From positions 1 through 35,313 of the forward strand of contig CAIXQV010000869.1 in assembly GCA_903921605.1 (NCBI GenBank): 35,313 nt of DNA, written 5' to 3'. The position numbers and the translations under genes were made by a program. The stretch comes from an uncultured Planctomycetaceae bacterium. GTDB lineage: Bacteria > Planctomycetota > Planctomycetia > Planctomycetales > Planctomycetaceae. Positions within the stretch are counted from its first letter, which is position 1, and each line of letters starts with the position of its first letter. The notes beneath the pieces were generated by a model. That model did not search any database. It was not told where the DNA came from and worked only from the letters and a program-made list of their open reading frames with translations. Below are positions 1 through 8,393 of this stretch, piece after piece.

Positions 1-2
1 GG

Positions 3-263
3 CTGTCTTGCGGCAACAAGGATGGACTCATCAATATCAGCCAGCGGACTCAGCGTTTCCTGAAAGAACAGGGCATCCCACATCTCTGGAGCGTCGACTC
101 GCACGGCCACGATGCGACTCACTGGCGCAACAATCTGTACTTCTTTGCTCAGCTTGTTTTCAACAAGGATGCCGCAAAGGCTGCCCTGAGTCAGAAAGTT
201 GACTTGCCATCCGAACCCACGGAGCCGGTTCAAATCGATTGCATGATCAAGGACGCATTCTGA
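3..263 (+). CDS. C-terminal part of an esterase (alpha/beta hydrolase, esterase D-like), 5' truncated by the window
   Basis: The frame is open from the first base of the window to TGA at 261-263 and gives the last 86 residues of a protein. The segment LWSVDSHGHDATHWRNNLYF followed by an aromatic-rich helix matches the end of the PF00756 putative esterase family, where a His in a GxHxxxxW-type context completes the Ser-Asp-His triad and is followed by a final helix. The Ser nucleophile elbow and any signal peptide lie outside the window, so substrate and location cannot be judged. No convincing intrinsic terminator was seen just after it. The next gene, fba, is on the opposite strand, so the two converge. 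Family call fairly secure, exact substrate unknown. Confidence 0.6.
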   Translation: MSCGNKDGLINISQRTQRFLKEQGIPHLWSVDSHGHDATHWRNNLYFFAQLVFNKDAAKAALSQKVDLPSEPTEPVQIDCMIKDAF

Positions 264-414
264 AACTCCTTCGAGTACTAAGCCCAATCCGTCTGGATTC
301 AGCGGATGCAGGATAACAACCAAACGCTGGTTGGAACGCGAATTTGATTCCGCCCCCCAAACAGACCCATCGGGGAGTTTTGCATCAACAAAAATTGGCG
401 AACACCGTCGCAAC

Positions 415-457
415 AAAAAACGCTCACGTCTTTCGCGATGCGAATGGCGTGAGCGTT
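415..457 (-). terminator. Intrinsic terminator of fba
   Basis: Read on the minus strand, a perfect 10-bp stem (448-457 with 419-428, AACGCTCACG/CGTGAGCGTT) is followed by a six-T tract (415-420). The loop carries a second small hairpin (432-436 with 440-444). It lies about 46 bp past the fba stop codon, as expected for a rho-independent terminator. Confidence 0.85.
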
Positions 458-503
458 CAGTTTTGCTGCATTAGCATTGAAGTCGAACGACTTCAACGAT
501 TGG

Positions 504-1580
504 CTATGACAGCTTCTTGGCCTTCATCAGCTTTGCGGCATTGCCAGCCTGGCCGAAGGCAGTCATTCGAGCGACACAAACCTGCTTCATCGCGTCGCGA
601 GCTGGCTTCAGGTATTCGCGTGGGTCGAAAGCTCGTGGCTTTTCAGCGAAGATCTTTCGAATCGCACCGGTGATGGCCATGCGGCAGTCGGTGTCGACGT
701 TGATCTTTCGCACCCCATGCTTGATGCCTCGCTGAATTTCTTCAACCGGCACGCCGTAGGTTTCTTCCATCTGGCCACCGAACTGACGGATGATATCCTG
801 AAGTTCCTGCGGGACAGACGAGCTGCCGTGCATGACCAGGTGAGTATTCGGAAGGCGACGATGAATCTCTTCGATAAGAGACATCTTCAGCACCTCACCC
901 GTCGGCTTGTGCTTGAACTTGTAAGCACCGTGGCTGGTGCCGATGGCGACGGCCAATGCATCGCATCCAGTCTCGGCGACGAAGCGTTCAGCTTCTTCAG
1001 GATCAGTCAGGTGCGAAGAATCCATGCCGCCCGAAGCGCCGCCGGAGGCGTGTGAGTCGCGATCGCCGGGTTCCTTTTCCAGATCCTTATCGTGGGCATG
1101 AGCGCCGGCTGCTGGTGTCGCTGGAGCATGTCCAACCTGTCCCAGGCAACCGATCTCACCTTCAACAGAAACTCCCATCGAGTGAGCCACGAGCACAACT
1201 TCGCGAGTCACCTTCACATTGTATTCGTAGGATGCCGGAGTCGCTGCGTCTTCCTTCAGCGAGCCATCCATCATCACGGACGTGAAGCCATACTTGATCG
1301 CGCTGTAGCAGGTGGCCGGGCTGTTGCCATGATCCTGGTGCATAACGATGGGGAGGTCCGGATACAGCTCAGAAGCAGCCAGCATCAGGTGACGCAGGTA
1401 GTTATCCTGTGAGTAAGAGCGAGCACCGCGGGAAGCCTGAACGATCACCGGTGAATCGGTTTCGCGAGCAGCCTCCATGATCGACTGAATCTGCTCCATA
1501 TTGTTAACATTGAACGCAGCAACACCATAGTTGTTTTCTGCAGCATGATCCAGAACAACACGAAGAGGAACCAGGGGCAT
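504..1580 (-). CDS. fba: Fructose-bisphosphate aldolase, class II
   Basis: Cytosolic glycolytic/gluconeogenic enzyme that cleaves fructose 1,6-bisphosphate to glyceraldehyde 3-phosphate and dihydroxyacetone phosphate, using a divalent metal. The 358-residue product shows family signatures in order: MHQDHGNS (Asp83, and His84 as metal ligand), EGEIG (Glu142), GTSHGAYKF (His218 metal ligand) and VMHGSSSVP (His251 metal ligand). The ATG at 1580 is chosen because the family's N-terminus begins there ([13 protein letters not shown]) and GGAG sits 7 nt upstream. The frame stays open 66 codons further upstream, but that stretch has no family similarity. Odd point: residues about 151-188, between Glu142 and the [10 protein letters not shown] helix, form a longer Ala/Gly/His/Asp-rich loop than I expect in CbbA-type aldolases. 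It is monocistronic, with its own terminator. Confidence 0.95.
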   Translation of the reverse strand: MPLVPLRVVLDHAAENNYGVAAFNVNNMEQIQSIMEAARETDSPVIVQASRGARSYSQDNYLRHLMLAASELYPDLPIVMHQDHGNSPATCYSAIKYGFTSVMMDGSLKEDAATPASYEYNVKVTREVVLVAHSMGVSVEGEIGCLGQVGHAPATPAAGAHAHDKDLEKEPGDRDSHASGGASGGMDSSHLTDPEEAERFVAETGCDALAVAIGTSHGAYKFKHKPTGEVLKMSLIEEIHRRLPNTHLVMHGSSSVPQELQDIIRQFGGQMEETYGVPVEEIQRGIKHGVRKINVDTDCRMAITGAIRKIFAEKPRAFDPREYLKPARDAMKQVCVARMTAFGQAGNAAKLMKAKKLS

Positions 1581-1899
1581 TTGAGTACTCCGAGCGCGAG
1601 CAACACTTACCGCGCGAATAAGGGCGAACGAAGGCGGACAGGAATCTGTCTGCCGAATCTTCATTCCGGGACGTGAAAACGAGCGCCATAGAGTAACGCT
1701 CGGCGCTATCCTTCGCAACGACCGGAGAGAGTTGTTGCAACTTGTGGAATCTCGCAAAATCCTGTTTTTCCGGGTCAATTGGGCATTATGCGAGCTTTGC
1801 CACGCACCATGCTCGCCTGATGGGGCAAGTGGACAACCATCCCGCTATCGTTCAGGTCTCTTTTCCTTCTGTTAACTCGCACATCAAAACGGGCTTCAC
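1581..1899. other. Divergent intergenic region between fba (-) and the GH105-like gene (+)
   Basis: No gene is supported here. It must hold the promoters of both divergent genes, but no clear -35/-10 pair was seen. On the fba side a near-perfect 9-bp inverted repeat (1633-1641 with 1646-1654, 4-base loop, one G-T wobble) lies about 53 nt before the fba start, so it could form a leader hairpin in the mRNA. It has no T tract. Confidence 0.5.
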
Positions 1900-2949
1900 A
1901 TGCAATCAACCTTGTTTTTGCTGATCGCAGTTGTGATTTCGACCAGTTCGGCGTTCGCTCAGACTCGTACTCCGCGAGAGGTCGCAGAGCAGCTGGCGAA
2001 CGTCTACGGTCACAAGCTGGATCAGGTTGCCTACATCCCGGCGCTGCCGTTGGTGGCAAAGCTAAGGCTGACGGAGATCACCGGAGATGAAAAGCACGCG
2101 GCCGAAGTTCGCATGATTGTGGAGCCATTTCGAACGGGTGAAGAGTCGCCAGTACCAAAGTCCGGTAGTGAGCAGGCCGGACATCTTCTCTTTGCCGCAT
2201 TGGCAGAACGATCTTCCGGAGCAGATCGTGAACGATGGATTGCACTGTGTCGCATCGCGGCGGATCAGATCTTTGATGATTCCGGAAAAGCGTTGGCCGT
2301 CATGCCATTTCATAACGAAATGAGTGATGCGGTCTTTATGGCCGGCCCAATTTTGGCGACGACTGGAAAGCTGACCGGTGAACGGAGGTACTTTGACGCA
2401 GCCGCCGTTCACTTCGCATCGATGCGAACATATTGCCTTCGCGAGGATGGGCTGTATCGACATTCTCCGTTGTGTGAAGCCGCGTGGGGACGAGGAAACG
2501 GCTTCCCGGCGCTTGGTCTTGCACTGGCGTTGAATGACTGGCCGGAAGATCATTCAGCGTTTCAGCCTCTGCTGGAAGAATTCCGAAAGCACATCGCCGC
2601 CTTGAAGACTCATCATGATCCCCAAACAAACTGCTGGCATCAGGTGATCGATCATCCGGAAAGCTACGATGAGTATTCCTGCACGTGCATGATCGGCTTC
2701 GCGATGGCACGCGGAATTCGCCTCGGCTGGCTGTCTCGCGATGACTATCAGCCGCACGTTGATCGGGCTTGGCAGGCGATCGAATCACGCACGAGCCCTA
2801 ACGGTGATCTGGTCAATGTCTGCACCGGCACTGGCAAGCAAAAGCCCCTACAGGACTACTTTGACCGGCCCGCCATCAACGGCAAAGACGATCGCGGCGG
2901 CGCAATGGGACTGATGTTTGCCACGGAGCTTGAGCTGAATCGCCCTTAA
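1900..2949 (+). CDS. Exported glycoside hydrolase, GH105/GH88-like (unsaturated glucuronyl/rhamnogalacturonyl hydrolase)
   Basis: The 349-residue protein begins with a Sec signal peptide (MQSTLFLLIAVVISTSSAFA, likely cut before QTRTP) and is then an (alpha/alpha)6-barrel-like sequence. NEMSDAVFMAGPILA holds Asp143, placed like the catalytic Asp of YteR-type enzymes. AWGRGNGFPALG (196 onward) matches the family WGRGNGW signature. CWHQVIDHPESYDEYSCTCM fits the conserved WhQvvD segment. Members remove unsaturated uronic acids left by polysaccharide lyases, so a role in periplasmic or extracellular pectin/glycan breakdown is inferred. The gap to the next gene, an acetylesterase-like protein, is short (about 93 nt to its chosen start), so a joint operon for acetylated plant or algal polysaccharides is plausible. 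Substrate not determined. Confidence 0.8.
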   Translation: MQSTLFLLIAVVISTSSAFAQTRTPREVAEQLANVYGHKLDQVAYIPALPLVAKLRLTEITGDEKHAAEVRMIVEPFRTGEESPVPKSGSEQAGHLLFAALAERSSGADRERWIALCRIAADQIFDDSGKALAVMPFHNEMSDAVFMAGPILATTGKLTGERRYFDAAAVHFASMRTYCLREDGLYRHSPLCEAAWGRGNGFPALGLALALNDWPEDHSAFQPLLEEFRKHIAALKTHHDPQTNCWHQVIDHPESYDEYSCTCMIGFAMARGIRLGWLSRDDYQPHVDRAWQAIESRTSPNGDLVNVCTGTGKQKPLQDYFDRPAINGKDDRGGAMGLMFATELELNRP

Positions 2950-3042
2950 AGTGGCAAGCCTGGAAGTGTCATGGCATGAGATTTCATGCACAATGATGCC
3001 AGCGAATTCAATACTTCTGTGTTTGACCCTGCGGATAGTCTC

Positions 3043-4698
3043 ATGCTGCGATTTGCGATGTCCTTAGTGGCAGTGTTCATGCTTTGTTTTCACTCAAGCG
3101 CAGGCACTGCAAGGGGAGATGATGACACGACAGTCAGAGTCTTCATTTTTGCCGGGCAGTCGAATATGGTCGGCTCGGATTCGAAGATCGAAGACATCGA
3201 TCGCTTTCCTCCGTTTGTAGGCCTCGAAAAACCGCAATCGAGTGTGCGGTTTTCTTATTGCCTCGGATGTGAAGACAAGCTGGTGTCCGAGGGCTGGGAG
3301 CCTCTCCGGCCGGTCTATAACGTTGTGGGGCCAGAGCTGAGTTTTGCTCGCGAGGTGACTCGGCGCATCAAGGCGCCGATTGCGATCATTAAGATTGCTG
3401 CAGGAGGAACTCACCTGGGTGGCGACTGGAATCCGGACGAGCCATCCGGTTTCAAACTCTATCCGCTCGCGTTGGAGCAGATTCGATCGTCACTTGCGCT
3501 GCTCGATCGGCAGGGAATCAAGTATCGCGTTGAGGGCTTCATGTGGCATCAGGGTGAGAACGATATGTTCGAAGAAGATTACATGGCCAACTACGGCCGG
3601 AATCTGACAAATTTCATCGCGTGCTGGCGGCGAGATCTGAAGACTCCTGACCTGCGATTCTACATCGGCGAATTGTGTACCAAGACAATCTGGGGAATGG
3701 ACCTTCGTCCTCGCATGTATGCCATCAGTGTTGGTCAGAAGGAAGTCACTGAGTCAGATCCGCTGGCTGATTATGTTCCGACGAATCATGTGGGCGTTGA
3801 GATCGGCGGGGGCGAGGGACTGCATTATCACTATGGAACTCTGGGGCAGCTTGAGCACGGAGCGAACTATGCCGAAGCGTACCTGAAGGCCATTGGGGAA
3901 TGGTCACCGGCAAAGCGGCCGCTGGCGAACTGGCCTTACAAGCCGCAGTCGCGTGTGAAGTTGTTTGTTCTGGCGGGGCATCGCAACATGGAAGGCGAAC
4001 GAGCGTTCGTTCAGGACCTTGCAAAGCTTGAGGGGAGGGCAGGGCTGCTGCAGGACGATTCGTCCGTCGCATGTCGTTACAGTCTGGGTGGTGGTTACAA
4101 GGTATCAGTCGACTGGGAGCCGCTTGGCCCCTTTGGCTTCTACGACACCTTTGGCCCGGAACTTAGCTTCGGATCAACATTAAAAGCCGCTGGTGTTGAA
4201 CACATCGCCATCGCCAAGTTCACCCACAGCGGTTCGCAGATTATCGACTGGACTCCCGAAGGCAGCGAAGCCAAGTCTCGAAATCTTTACTCGACCTTTC
4301 TGCAGTTCGTGAAGGATTCGGCTCAGCAACTGAAAGATCGAGGTCACGATGTGGAACTTGCAGGCATCTTCTATCACGTGGGTGAAAACGACATGTCGTG
4401 GGAACCATTTCGTAAAGGAGCGGCAGGCCGCGTGATGTCTCTTGTGAAGGCCGTTCGCAAGGATCTCAGCCAGCCGAGTCTGAAGTGGTTCATTAGCCAG
4501 CAGACTCCACCGGATCACGAAAGCGTGAATCGCGTGGACTTGATGTCAGAGATGGCTCAGGCTACTAGCGATGATCCCAACAATATCCACATCAAACTGC
4601 TCGACCTTCCTCCTCAGCGAGAACAACTTGTCATCGAAGCCGCTGGAACGGTCTGGCTGGGCGAACGTCTGGCGCAGGAATTCTTGTCAACACCTTAA
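3043..4698 (+). CDS. Exported tandem sialate O-acetylesterase-like (SASA/CE6) protein; second domain lacks the nucleophile
   Basis: The ATG at 3043 is preferred over an in-frame upstream ATG at 2986 because it starts directly with a signal peptide (MLRFAMSLVAVFMLCF). The 551-residue product has two homologous SGNH-like halves. Copy 1 has VRVFIFAGQSNMVGSD (Ser40 in GQSNM), VGPELSFAREV and MWHQGENDM (His169). Copy 2 has VKLFVLAGHRNMEGE (residues 312-316, Arg314 where Ser is expected), FGPELSFGSTL and FYHVGENDM (His445). Family members remove acetyl groups from sialic acids or xylan. Copy 1 looks active; copy 2 looks dead and may bind ligand or be structural. It follows the GH105-like gene in likely co-transcription and ends just before a large palindrome that can act as terminator. 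Confidence 0.8.
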   Translation: MLRFAMSLVAVFMLCFHSSAGTARGDDDTTVRVFIFAGQSNMVGSDSKIEDIDRFPPFVGLEKPQSSVRFSYCLGCEDKLVSEGWEPLRPVYNVVGPELSFAREVTRRIKAPIAIIKIAAGGTHLGGDWNPDEPSGFKLYPLALEQIRSSLALLDRQGIKYRVEGFMWHQGENDMFEEDYMANYGRNLTNFIACWRRDLKTPDLRFYIGELCTKTIWGMDLRPRMYAISVGQKEVTESDPLADYVPTNHVGVEIGGGEGLHYHYGTLGQLEHGANYAEAYLKAIGEWSPAKRPLANWPYKPQSRVKLFVLAGHRNMEGERAFVQDLAKLEGRAGLLQDDSSVACRYSLGGGYKVSVDWEPLGPFGFYDTFGPELSFGSTLKAAGVEHIAIAKFTHSGSQIIDWTPEGSEAKSRNLYSTFLQFVKDSAQQLKDRGHDVELAGIFYHVGENDMSWEPFRKGAAGRVMSLVKAVRKDLSQPSLKWFISQQTPPDHESVNRVDLMSEMAQATSDDPNNIHIKLLDLPPQREQLVIEAAGTVWLGERLAQEFLSTP

Positions 4699-4737
4699 GG
4701 CTCTCGCCTAAAACCAAGTGACGAGCCCCAATTGACA

Positions 4738-4798
4738 TGAGCCTGAGGCGCTAGCCGATTTTGCGGCCGAATCGGCTAGCGCCTCAGGCTCAGTTTTT
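4738..4798. repeat. Dispersed palindrome, copy 1; also a possible intrinsic terminator
   Basis: A perfect 23-bp inverted repeat: left arm 4738-4760, right arm 4770-4792, 9-base loop, followed by G and five T (4794-4798). The arm core is GCCTGAGGCGCTAGCCGATT. The same core and its complement recur at 7174-7223 with a different loop. Placed 40 bp after the SASA gene stop, it can end that transcript. The first in-frame ATG-less extension of the next gene runs into its loop, supporting the later start of that gene. Confidence 0.85.
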
Positions 4799-4832
4799 AG
4801 CGATGCATTCTCATTGGAAATCAGGACATCTC

Positions 4833-5729
4833 ATGAAACTGGCTTCGCGAATAAATCTGATCATTCGCCGCATTCATCTTTATTCAGGCATTTTCCTCCT
4901 GCCATGGGTGCTGATGTATGGAATCACTGGAGCGATGTTTAATCATCTTGGCTTGTTTCCTCGCATGCAGATTCAGACAGTGAATCCGCAGACATTGGTC
5001 GCAGCAGGGCTTAAGGAGTTTCCGGACGCGAACCAACTGGCGGAACAAGTCGTTGAGGCGATTCAGAAAGACGCCGATTCATCTCGCATTAAGCTCTCTG
5101 AGAATACTCATGCAGAATTCACCAACGAGATCTCGTTCGAAGTCAAACAGGATGGACTTCAACACGTCGTCTACATCAACCCCGTAACTCACGAGAGCTG
5201 GATCGGTACGATGCCGAAGAATGATGAAGATCCTGAGACTCTGCTACCCGAGATTCGCAATGTGAAGCTTAGCCCCGATCCTCAGGAGGCTGCAAAGAAA
5301 GCAGCGGCCAGTCTGCTGGACGGTGTTGGACTATTGAAGGGCAAAGAACCGCAGCCGTTCGGCTGGACAAAGCTGAACTTTCTGGCCACTGTTGATGATC
5401 AGCCCGCCCGAATCACGTATGTCCTGAAAGACGGGCATATCGACATTAATCGCTTCACTGGAGAAGACGGCATGCCGCTGCGTCACTTCTTTCTGCGAAT
5501 GCATACGTCTCATGGTCAGTCGCCGACATGGAACGGCCGATCGTTCTGGTCGCTGGCCGTCGACACCATGGCGATTGCCATGATCTTCTGGGGCATCAGC
5601 GGAATCATCATGTGGTGGCAGATCAAGCGCACGCGGTGGATCGGCGCGGTGATTATCGGTATGAGTCTTTTGACAGCCGGCGCAATGGCCATGGGGCTCC
5701 ATGACTTCTATGCCGCAACAAGGTTGTAG
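4833..5729 (+). CDS. PepSY-domain / PepSY-associated transmembrane protein
   Basis: The ATG at 4833 is chosen because AGGA (4823-4826) sits 6 nt upstream and the preceding frame runs into the palindrome. The 298-residue product starts with a basic stretch (MKLASRINLIIRRIHLYSG) leading into a membrane segment (IFLLPWVLMYGITGAMF), the N-terminal signature of PepSY-TM proteins. A soluble periplasmic part of about 190 residues follows. MRMHTSHG-like and WSLAVDTMAIAMIFWGISG segments then lead to two closing membrane helices. Relatives often sit near iron uptake or reductase genes; here there is no such neighbour, so the role is open. It converges with the DUF1501 gene at only 15 bp. Inner-membrane location is inferred from the helices. 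Confidence 0.75.
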   Translation: MKLASRINLIIRRIHLYSGIFLLPWVLMYGITGAMFNHLGLFPRMQIQTVNPQTLVAAGLKEFPDANQLAEQVVEAIQKDADSSRIKLSENTHAEFTNEISFEVKQDGLQHVVYINPVTHESWIGTMPKNDEDPETLLPEIRNVKLSPDPQEAAKKAAASLLDGVGLLKGKEPQPFGWTKLNFLATVDDQPARITYVLKDGHIDINRFTGEDGMPLRHFFLRMHTSHGQSPTWNGRSFWSLAVDTMAIAMIFWGISGIIMWWQIKRTRWIGAVIIGMSLLTAGAMAMGLHDFYAATRL

Positions 5730-5744
5730 CGAATCAGCAACCTT

Positions 5745-7103
5745 TCAGAGCAATTCACTGATGCCTTCAGCTCGATCGACCAACGCGACCGGGCGGCCGG
5801 AGTAATCGAGAAAGTGAGTTGTCGGATCAATCCCGAGCACTCGATAAACGGTGGCCAGCAGATCATGAGGCGCGACTTCTCGTTCGACGGGATACTCTGC
5901 CTTGGAATTGGTCGCGCCGACGACAACACCTTGCTTCAATCCGCCGCCGGCCAGCATAACCGAAAACGCGTCTCCCCAGTGATCGCGGCCGGGAATTGGA
6001 ATTCCCGGTTGTCCTTCGTTGATCCGAGGAGTCCTGCCGAACTCGCCCATAACGATCACAAGGACCTGATCCAGCAAATTTCTCTCGACCAGGTCGGTCA
6101 TCAACGCTCCGACACACTGATCCATCACTCGCATATTGGGAGCATGCCCATCGACGAGCGATGAATGATGATCCCAGTGAGGCATGTCGACCGTGACAAA
6201 CGACACGCCGGATTCCACCAGTCGGCGAGCCATCAAGGTGTACTGTCCCCACGGGGTGCTGCCGTAGCGTTCGGCTACAGCGGGCGACTCTTTAGAAATG
6301 TCGAATGCATCCATCGCCGCTCCGCCAAAGACCAGTGACAGGGCCGCCTGATGATGAGAATCCATGACGTCCATCACGCCCGTGTTGTCAACATCGCGTC
6401 GCAGACGATCAAGCGACGCCATCAGATGACTACGATCCTGCGCTCGGGATTGGTCGAGACCCGTGGCCGATTTGAAGCAAGTCGGAGCTTCGACTTTTGT
6501 CTTATAAGTGTGGTGCAGGTATCGGATATCGTTGTTGACCGCAAACGGATCATGCTCGCCACCTAAATAGGCGGCTCCCTGATATCCGGGATAGAGATAA
6601 ACACTTTCTGCCGACGGCAAGCCAACATACGCTGGCAAGCCGGGATTGTTGGCACCTTTCAACTTGGAGACGCAGGAGCCGAGTGACGGATATCGAATCC
6701 CTTTTGAAGCTGTTGTCGCTCCGAACCGACCGGTCAGCATCCAGTGAGCACCCGCGAAGTGATCTCCGGTCCCATGCCGCATGGAACGAATGATCGACAT
6801 CTTGTCCGCAAACTTCGCCTGCTGAGACATCAACTCTGAAAAGTGCACACCCGAAAGGCTTGTCTGGATGGTTCCAAACGGGCCGCGAAACTCAGCAGGA
6901 GCTTCTGGCTTCGGGTCATAAGATTCCAGCTGACTCGGACCGCCATCGAGCCAAATGAGGATGACGCTCTTGTTGTTCTTCTTTGCGGTGCCTTCTGCAA
7001 TCAGACGTTTCTGCGTGGCCAGATTTAAGCCAGCGATGCTGAGAACACCTGCCTGCAGGACAGCACGTCGACCCTGAATTTTTGGACTCTGAATCTTCAG
7101 CAT
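5745..7103 (-). CDS. DUF1501 family protein with Tat-like signal
   Basis: The start at 7103 is chosen for its GGGGA site 7 nt upstream; it gives 452 residues beginning MLKIQSPKIQGRRAVLQAG, a twin-arginine-type leader. The body has DUF1501/sulfatase-fold features: VILIWLDGGPSQLESYDPKP near the N-terminus, MSIIRSMRHGTGDHFAGAHW, VIVMGEFGRTPRIN and GRDHWGDAFSVMLAGGG. These proteins are widespread in planctomycetes, are exported, and resemble alkaline phosphatase-like or sulfatase-like enzymes, but their reaction is not established. Usually a DUF1553/PSD1 gene is adjacent; here none is, unlike the pair at the right end of the window. Neighbours are a PepSY membrane protein (convergent) and a FAH-family enzyme upstream, separated by a palindrome. 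Confidence 0.85.
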   Translation of the reverse strand: MLKIQSPKIQGRRAVLQAGVLSIAGLNLATQKRLIAEGTAKKNNKSVILIWLDGGPSQLESYDPKPEAPAEFRGPFGTIQTSLSGVHFSELMSQQAKFADKMSIIRSMRHGTGDHFAGAHWMLTGRFGATTASKGIRYPSLGSCVSKLKGANNPGLPAYVGLPSAESVYLYPGYQGAAYLGGEHDPFAVNNDIRYLHHTYKTKVEAPTCFKSATGLDQSRAQDRSHLMASLDRLRRDVDNTGVMDVMDSHHQAALSLVFGGAAMDAFDISKESPAVAERYGSTPWGQYTLMARRLVESGVSFVTVDMPHWDHHSSLVDGHAPNMRVMDQCVGALMTDLVERNLLDQVLVIVMGEFGRTPRINEGQPGIPIPGRDHWGDAFSVMLAGGGLKQGVVVGATNSKAEYPVEREVAPHDLLATVYRVLGIDPTTHFLDYSGRPVALVDRAEGISELL

Positions 7104-7173
7104 GACGAAGTCCCCGAAAGAGCTGCAAAGCTGTACCAGCGGCAAAAACACCAATACCAAACCCATAAAGCTA

Positions 7174-7223
7174 AGCCTGAGGCGCTAGCCGATTCGAAAA
7201 AAAATCGGCTAGCGCCTCAGGCT
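7174..7223. repeat. Dispersed palindrome, copy 2; possible terminator of the FAH-family gene
   Basis: A perfect 21-bp inverted repeat: left arm 7174-7194, right arm 7203-7223, loop CGAAAAAA. The arm core is identical to the copy at 4738-4792, only the loop differs. It lies 16 bp after the stop of the minus-strand FAH-family gene and about 70 bp before the start of the DUF1501 gene, so it can fold in that transcript. The T-rich tract on the minus strand is in the loop, not after the stem. Confidence 0.85.
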
Positions 7224-7239
7224 CAGTGCGGTCTTATCC

Positions 7240-8046
7240 TTAGATCTTCTCTTCGACAACAGGATTGGTTAGTTCCCCAATCTTTTCAATATCAATCGTG
7301 ACAGTATCGCCAGGCTGAAGGAAAACGGGAGGAGTTCTTGCCGAACCCACACCGTGAGGAGTTCCTGTCAGAATCACTGTTCCCGGAGCCAGCACTGTAC
7401 TGGCACTCAGGTATTCAATCAGCGTTGGCACGTCGAAAATCATGTCATTGGTATTCCAGTCCTGCATAACATTGCCATTCAGCACTGTTCGGATCTTCAG
7501 AGAATTTGGATCGGGAATTTCATCGGCCGTCACCAGGCATGGTCCCAGTGGGCAGAACGTCGCAAACGTTTTTCCTCGACACCACTGACCGCCACCGCCG
7601 TTCATCTGCCAATCGCGAGCACTGACATCGTTAGCGCATGTATAGCCCAGCACATAATTCAGTGCGTCGGCTTTTGAAACATTGTGGCACCTCTTACCGA
7701 TCACAACAGCCAGTTCACATTCGTAGTCGACCTTGTCACTTCGCAATTTGCGAGGCAGCACGATCGGATCGCCGGGGTTGGTTACGGTCGTTGGAATCTT
7801 CATGAACAAAACCGGGTGCGCTGGGATTGCCTGCTTGCCTTCCTCAGCATGCTTGCGGTAATTCAACCCGATACAAAGCACTGCAGCAGCATCCAATGGC
7901 GCGAGGAGCTTTGCAGCTGAAACTGTCTGTCCCGCAGGCTGAAGTCCCGTGAAGAGATCACCTTGTAGACGATCAAACGAGCCATCTGCTTTCTGCGACG
8001 CAAAACAGATCTCACCGCTGGGTAATTCGATTCGACAGATTCTCAT
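7240..8046 (-). CDS. Fumarylacetoacetate hydrolase family protein
   Basis: A complete 268-residue cytosolic protein of the FAH fold. Metal ligands are visible as Glu109 and Glu111 in VDYECELAVVIG and Asp140 in CANDVSARDWQ. GLNYRKHAEEG, TGTPHGVG and PGDTVTIDIEKIGEL are further family signatures. Relatives include 2-hydroxyhepta-2,4-dienedioate isomerase, fumarylpyruvate hydrolase, ureidoglycolate lyase and oxaloacetate decarboxylase; the sequence alone does not separate these. The length is normal for the single-domain members. It appears monocistronic, with the palindrome at 7174-7223 just after it, and is divergent from the GDSL gene. No neighbouring aromatic or sugar-acid pathway gene points to a substrate. 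Confidence 0.85.
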   Translation of the reverse strand: MRICRIELPSGEICFASQKADGSFDRLQGDLFTGLQPAGQTVSAAKLLAPLDAAAVLCIGLNYRKHAEEGKQAIPAHPVLFMKIPTTVTNPGDPIVLPRKLRSDKVDYECELAVVIGKRCHNVSKADALNYVLGYTCANDVSARDWQMNGGGGQWCRGKTFATFCPLGPCLVTADEIPDPNSLKIRTVLNGNVMQDWNTNDMIFDVPTLIEYLSASTVLAPGTVILTGTPHGVGSARTPPVFLQPGDTVTIDIEKIGELTNPVVEEKI

Positions 8047-8393
8047 TAAGCTCTCTCACATTTCAAAATGGCGGGAACATTGAAGCAAACTGGAAGGACT
8101 CGGAAAACAGCGATCCCGAGGAGTTTTCTGTTCCGCACGATAGCGAATTCGATCCCAATGTTGCACCTTGCCGATGCTGAATTGTTTAATGTGATCATCT
8201 CGCTCCACCTGAGCGATAAACTGCCACTGTTCCGTCCGTGGCCTCAGAAGGCAAGTCTCTTCGGGTCAGCGAGTTTAGCCCCGAACCGAGATCGCTGCGT
8301 GATTCCGTCGGTTGACGATTTCCTTCACCTCTGCCAACCTCCTGCAAATGGTGAGTAATGAATGTCTTTAGAACTTCACAGGAGAATTCACGC
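8047..8393. other. Divergent intergenic region between FAH-family gene (-) and GDSL-Dabb gene (+)
   Basis: No supported gene or RNA. A 96-codon open frame covers most of it (8068-8358) but its product resembles nothing, lacks a ribosome binding site and has no conserved-looking motif, so it is not called. Promoters of both flanking genes should be here; none is clear by eye. Confidence 0.4.

Noticed and set aside
1581..1778. N-terminal extension of the aldolase to an upstream start
   Set aside because: The 66 extra residues lack family similarity, while the internal ATG has a good ribosome binding site and the canonical N-terminus.
4738..7223. Composite transposon flanked by inverted repeats
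   Set aside because: No transposase inside and no target duplication seen; the flanking elements are self-palindromes with different loops, better explained as a dispersed REP-like family.
8068..8358. 96-codon plus-strand frame before the GDSL gene
   Set aside because: No ribosome binding site, no domain, and it occupies the divergent promoter region.
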